Assembly (NCBI RefSeq): GCF_009730915.1
Contig: NC_052472.1
Location: 682,001 to 746,000 of the forward strand
Direction: 5' to 3'
Length of the DNA: 64,000 bases
Source of the DNA: Dioscorea cayenensis subsp. rotundata
Taxonomy: Eukaryota > Streptophyta > Magnoliopsida > Dioscoreales > Dioscoreaceae
Both the position numbers and the translations under genes were made by a program. The notes under the pieces were generated by a model. The model saw nothing but the letters and a program-made list of their open reading frames with translations, made no database searches and was not told the origin of the DNA. Numbering within the stretch: the first letter of the stretch is position 1; each line of letters begins with the position of its first letter. Positions 61,072 through 64,000 of this stretch are shown here, piece by piece.

Positions 61072-62301
61072 CTGCAACAGCAGAAAGAATAGATACAATT
61101 AATTTTATCAGAAATCAAAATCATTTCAATCCAACTTATCTAAGCTCAAACATCAAAACAAGAATTTAACCACCTCCAATCTTAGCGCAAGTAATATAAC
61201 AATTTACATGTGATTGACTTCCTGAAATTAAAAAGACAGTTAAACAACAAATATTTGCAGATGTAGAAGTTAATATTTTGAGCATTTTTAATCCTCATTC
61301 CAACATTGTAGAATTACAAGAGTTGTTACTTAGCCGAGGTTTTCAGCTATGTTCTTGCAATTCAACTCCTAAGTCCTAACAACTACATAGAGCATCTGAA
61401 AAAAAATGTCCATCTTTCAGATAATCATGACAGGAACAACTCAATGGTATAGGCCACCACTATACAGTATACACATAACAGACAGATGATTGAATCATGA
61501 TGCAGTATAGTATTCGTTTCTAGTAAAAGAGTTTGAAGGATAACAATTCACAGAAAGTAAAGAAGGAAAAACAAAAAACATGATACTGATGCTGGCGGTG
61601 TTATTAGGCATGAATATCAATTGAGCAGAACAACATCTTCACACTACAGAGGCCATGATTGAAAAGAAAACATCACAAGTTCAGCTATGAATTCTGATCA
61701 AACTAATTGTTGCATGAATGCAATGTCAGCAAGATCTGTCTATTTAGGCAAAGGAATTCACATTTGGAATAACACGACAAGCTTGAAAATTTGTGGATAT
61801 TTTCTATTCTACTACATTAGCAAAAAAAAACAAATCAAAACAACAAAGAGCATCATGAACCAAATACCACAAACAAGAAACATGCATGCAATTTACTAAT
61901 ATATATAATGATAATGTTGAAAGTTGGAACATCACGATTCACGACACAAGTCAACCCAATGGGCTCAGGCATTGGGCTTAAATTGGGCCTGGAAAAACAA
62001 GAGAGCTAGGGTTAGGGCCCGAAGCCCAATTATGACTGAAATCCCTAAATTCCAGAAATTCCAAGCATGAAGAAGGGGATCTGCAGCCCAGATTTGAAGA
62101 AGAAGTTCATTATCTGAAGCCCAAGTATCTCTCACAAGCTCAATTAACATTGGAAAAAAGAAAAGTTTTAATCGAGGTAATACAACAACAACAACAACAA
62201 CAACATCAAAGCAAAACCCTTAACAATCACATAAACCCCGCAAAACTAAAAAAAGTAAAAAAAGGGGAAAAAAAAAGATAACAGATTGATCTAATACTTA
62301 C
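61072..62301 (-). other. 5'-UTR intron of BED copy 2
   Basis: Donor GTAAGTATT on the minus strand at 62301 after TTCTCTCTG; acceptor TGTTGCAG at 61072. Its position matches copy 1. TGGGCT/TGGGCC motifs cluster near 61960-62030. Confidence 0.75.
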
Positions 62302-62302
62302 C

Positions 62303-62650
62303 AGAGAGAATCTTCAACTTAAAAGGAAAAAAGGCTGATATCGATCAATAAAGATTTTTGTATTCCCGCGTTATCGAATAAATTTGGAATTCCTTTCCAC
62401 CGAGAACGAAGATGGGGAAGGGTTTAGGGTTTCGTAGGAAAAACGAAACCCTAGGGGAGAAGAGGGAGGAGCGGGCGCCGGGCGGGATTGAGATTGGGGA
62501 CGAAGAGAGATTTGGGCGTGGGCTGTGAAGAGAATGAACCCAGTGGGCTTGGCCTTGGATTAATAATAAGTGGGTCACCAGTGCAGACTGGACGGATAGA
62601 TGATCTCACGTGGGCCTACTTGATTTCAAATTCAATGGGTCGGATCATTT
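62303..62650 (-). promoter_or_regulatory. 5' exon and promoter of BED copy 2
   Basis: Contains telo-box sequences at 62420-62432 (GGTTTAGGGTTT) and 62445-62455 (AAACCCTAGGG) and TGGGC motifs near 62518-62550. The transcription start was not located. Confidence 0.55.
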
Positions 62651-62949
62651 TGTTATTCTTATCCTCGGCCTGTAAACCACTGGACCCAATATTTATCTTC
62701 TTTTCTTTTCATTTATCGACTTGATTTAGTGATTATCAATTCGGAATTTAAATTATATTAGGAAACAGCCTGAAGATTTAAAATAAATAAAAAAAAGTGA
62801 CAAAGAATACAATATTATTTATTTATTTAATTATTTGAGAAATTTCAAAAGCTCAAAACCTCAACCATTTAAATGTGAAAGTGGTCGTTGGTTTGTTATT
62901 ATTTTAATCAAAATCTGATTTTATTGTAAAATTGATAGAGGTACCAACG

Positions 62950-63374
62950 TAGACCTGACCGCGGTTCGGTTCGAACCGTAGAACCAAACCGGAACCGCCA
63001 CTATTAGAACCGAACCAGAACCGTATAAAAGGTTCCGGTTCCAAACCGGAACCTTAACCGGAACTTTAAGGTTCCGGTTAAGGTTCTTATGAGTTGAAAA
63101 CCGGAACCTGAACCGAACCGGAACCGAACCGCCGGTTCCGGTTCTATTTTTTATTTTTTTAAATAAAATATATATATAATATAATTTTTTATATTTTTTA
63201 ATTAATTGGAATTAAATTATTTAGAACCCAGAGCCGGGAGCCGGAACCATATTGGAACCGAACCGAGAACCGGAACCTTATGACTATGGTTCGGTTCCGG
63301 TTCTATAGTTTATAAAACCGGAACCGGCGGTTTTGAACCGGAACCGAACCGGAACCGAACCGTGGTCAGGTCTA
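62950..63374. mobile_element. non-autonomous hAT-type MITE
   Basis: A 425-bp element with terminal inverted repeats: it starts TAGACCTGACCGCGGTTCGG and ends with the near-exact reverse complement, CCGTGGTCAGGTCTA. It is flanked by a perfect 8-bp duplication TACCAACG (62942-62949 and 63375-63382). Eight-bp duplications and TAG...CTA-type ends are the marks of hAT elements. The interior is made of GGTTCC/GGAACC units in both orientations, so it can fold extensively. It has no coding capacity. Confidence 0.92.
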
Positions 63375-63382
63375 TACCAACG

Positions 63383-64000
63383 TGTTATAAATTAAGATTT
63401 GTTATTTTGTGAAAAGAGTTGGTGAAGAGCTTCTCACAGTTATTTGACAAATGAGATTTATCTTTATCTACTTTTATAGTTGTTTTGTCCAAATACACTC
63501 CATATTAGAACAATAAAAATAATCACTCATTTTTTAAAAAATAAAAAAAAAAATATTCCGGTATAATTAATCACTCATTTTAAAAGAAATTAAAAATATA
63601 AGAAAAAATAATTATTAAAAAAAGTTTGCCTTACTCTTCAAAAAAAGAGAATACTACGATTGTTTAATTGGTTATTATAAAATACAAAATAAAATAAATT
63701 TCTTAAAATTTTTATTTCTTTTAAAAATTCATAACTATTAAAAAAACCTGAAATACATGTATACGTACCATAAGAAATTTTTTTTATAAAATACATATTT
63801 TTTTTAAAATATTAAATATATTCAAAAAAAAAAATCAATAACATTGCCATTTTTTATTCAACTTAATAAAAGAAAAAACATTTGATAAAATTTGTTGACA
63901 AAAACTCTTGATTTTCCATTCGAAAATTTTTATAAAGACAAGACTGCCTCTCTTTCCTGCAAATTAAAATTTTGTAATATATTATATTAAATATCATGTC
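63383..64000. other. AT-rich flank, no gene seen
   Basis: A/T-rich sequence to the end of the window with no recognisable coding. Confidence 0.6.

Noticed and set aside
61056-61124. 23-codon N-terminal extension of BED copy 2
   Set aside because: It crosses the 5'-UTR intron acceptor and is not matched in copy 1; the start at 61055 aligns with copy 1.
1-64000. CRISPR arrays, operons, rRNA or tRNA genes
   Set aside because: None seen. Tandem repeats here are microsatellites or two-copy duplications without spacers, and no cloverleaf-like stretch with both internal boxes was found.

Overview
The window is nuclear DNA of a flowering plant. Genes carry many short GT-AG introns, intergenic DNA is AT-rich with long microsatellites, and the gene families are plant ones (serine carboxypeptidase-like acyltransferases, a BELL homeodomain factor, a type I MADS factor, DAYSLEEPER-type BED proteins). 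LINE and Ty1/copia elements and a hAT-type MITE add to this. A run of exactly 1,000 Ns at 17474-18473 is an assembly gap. I cannot name the species.

Layout. 1-3271: intergenic, with a ~221-bp tandem duplication and scraps of retroelements. 3272-~8225: a LINE on the minus strand, 5'-truncated and broken. 8353-11004 (+) and 11189-14058 (-): two serine carboxypeptidase-like (SCPL) genes tail-to-tail, 14 exons each, most exon lengths identical. 14.3-17.5 kb: decayed LINE sequence up to the gap. 18474-26384: ~7.9 kb of AT-rich DNA in which I see no gene. 26385-29284 (+): BEL1-like TALE homeodomain gene. 29855-31696 (-): inositol polyphosphate 5-phosphatase of the 5PTase11 type. 33120-35334 (-): BTB/POZ protein. 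37391-38014 (+): small TMEM220-type membrane protein. 39077-39769 (-): intronless type I (M-alpha) MADS-box gene. 42390-54017 (+): ten-exon gene that I read as the plant TAF1A-like subunit of the RNA polymerase I factor. One of its introns holds a tandem copy of part of exon 3, another the exon-intron tail of an unrelated gene, and another a Copia element with nearly identical 136-bp LTRs. 54809-56836 and 59025-61055 (both -): tandem DAYSLEEPER-like genes, each with a 5'-UTR intron and a telo-box promoter. 62950-63374: a hAT-type MITE with an intact 8-bp target duplication.

The genes do not form one pathway. The two themes are local duplication (SCPL pair, BED pair, partial exon) and repeated insertion or domestication of transposons next to or inside genes. 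I built exon models by hand from splice consensus and frame; all seven multi-exon models keep the frame from ATG to stop. UTRs and transcription starts are inferred only where stated.
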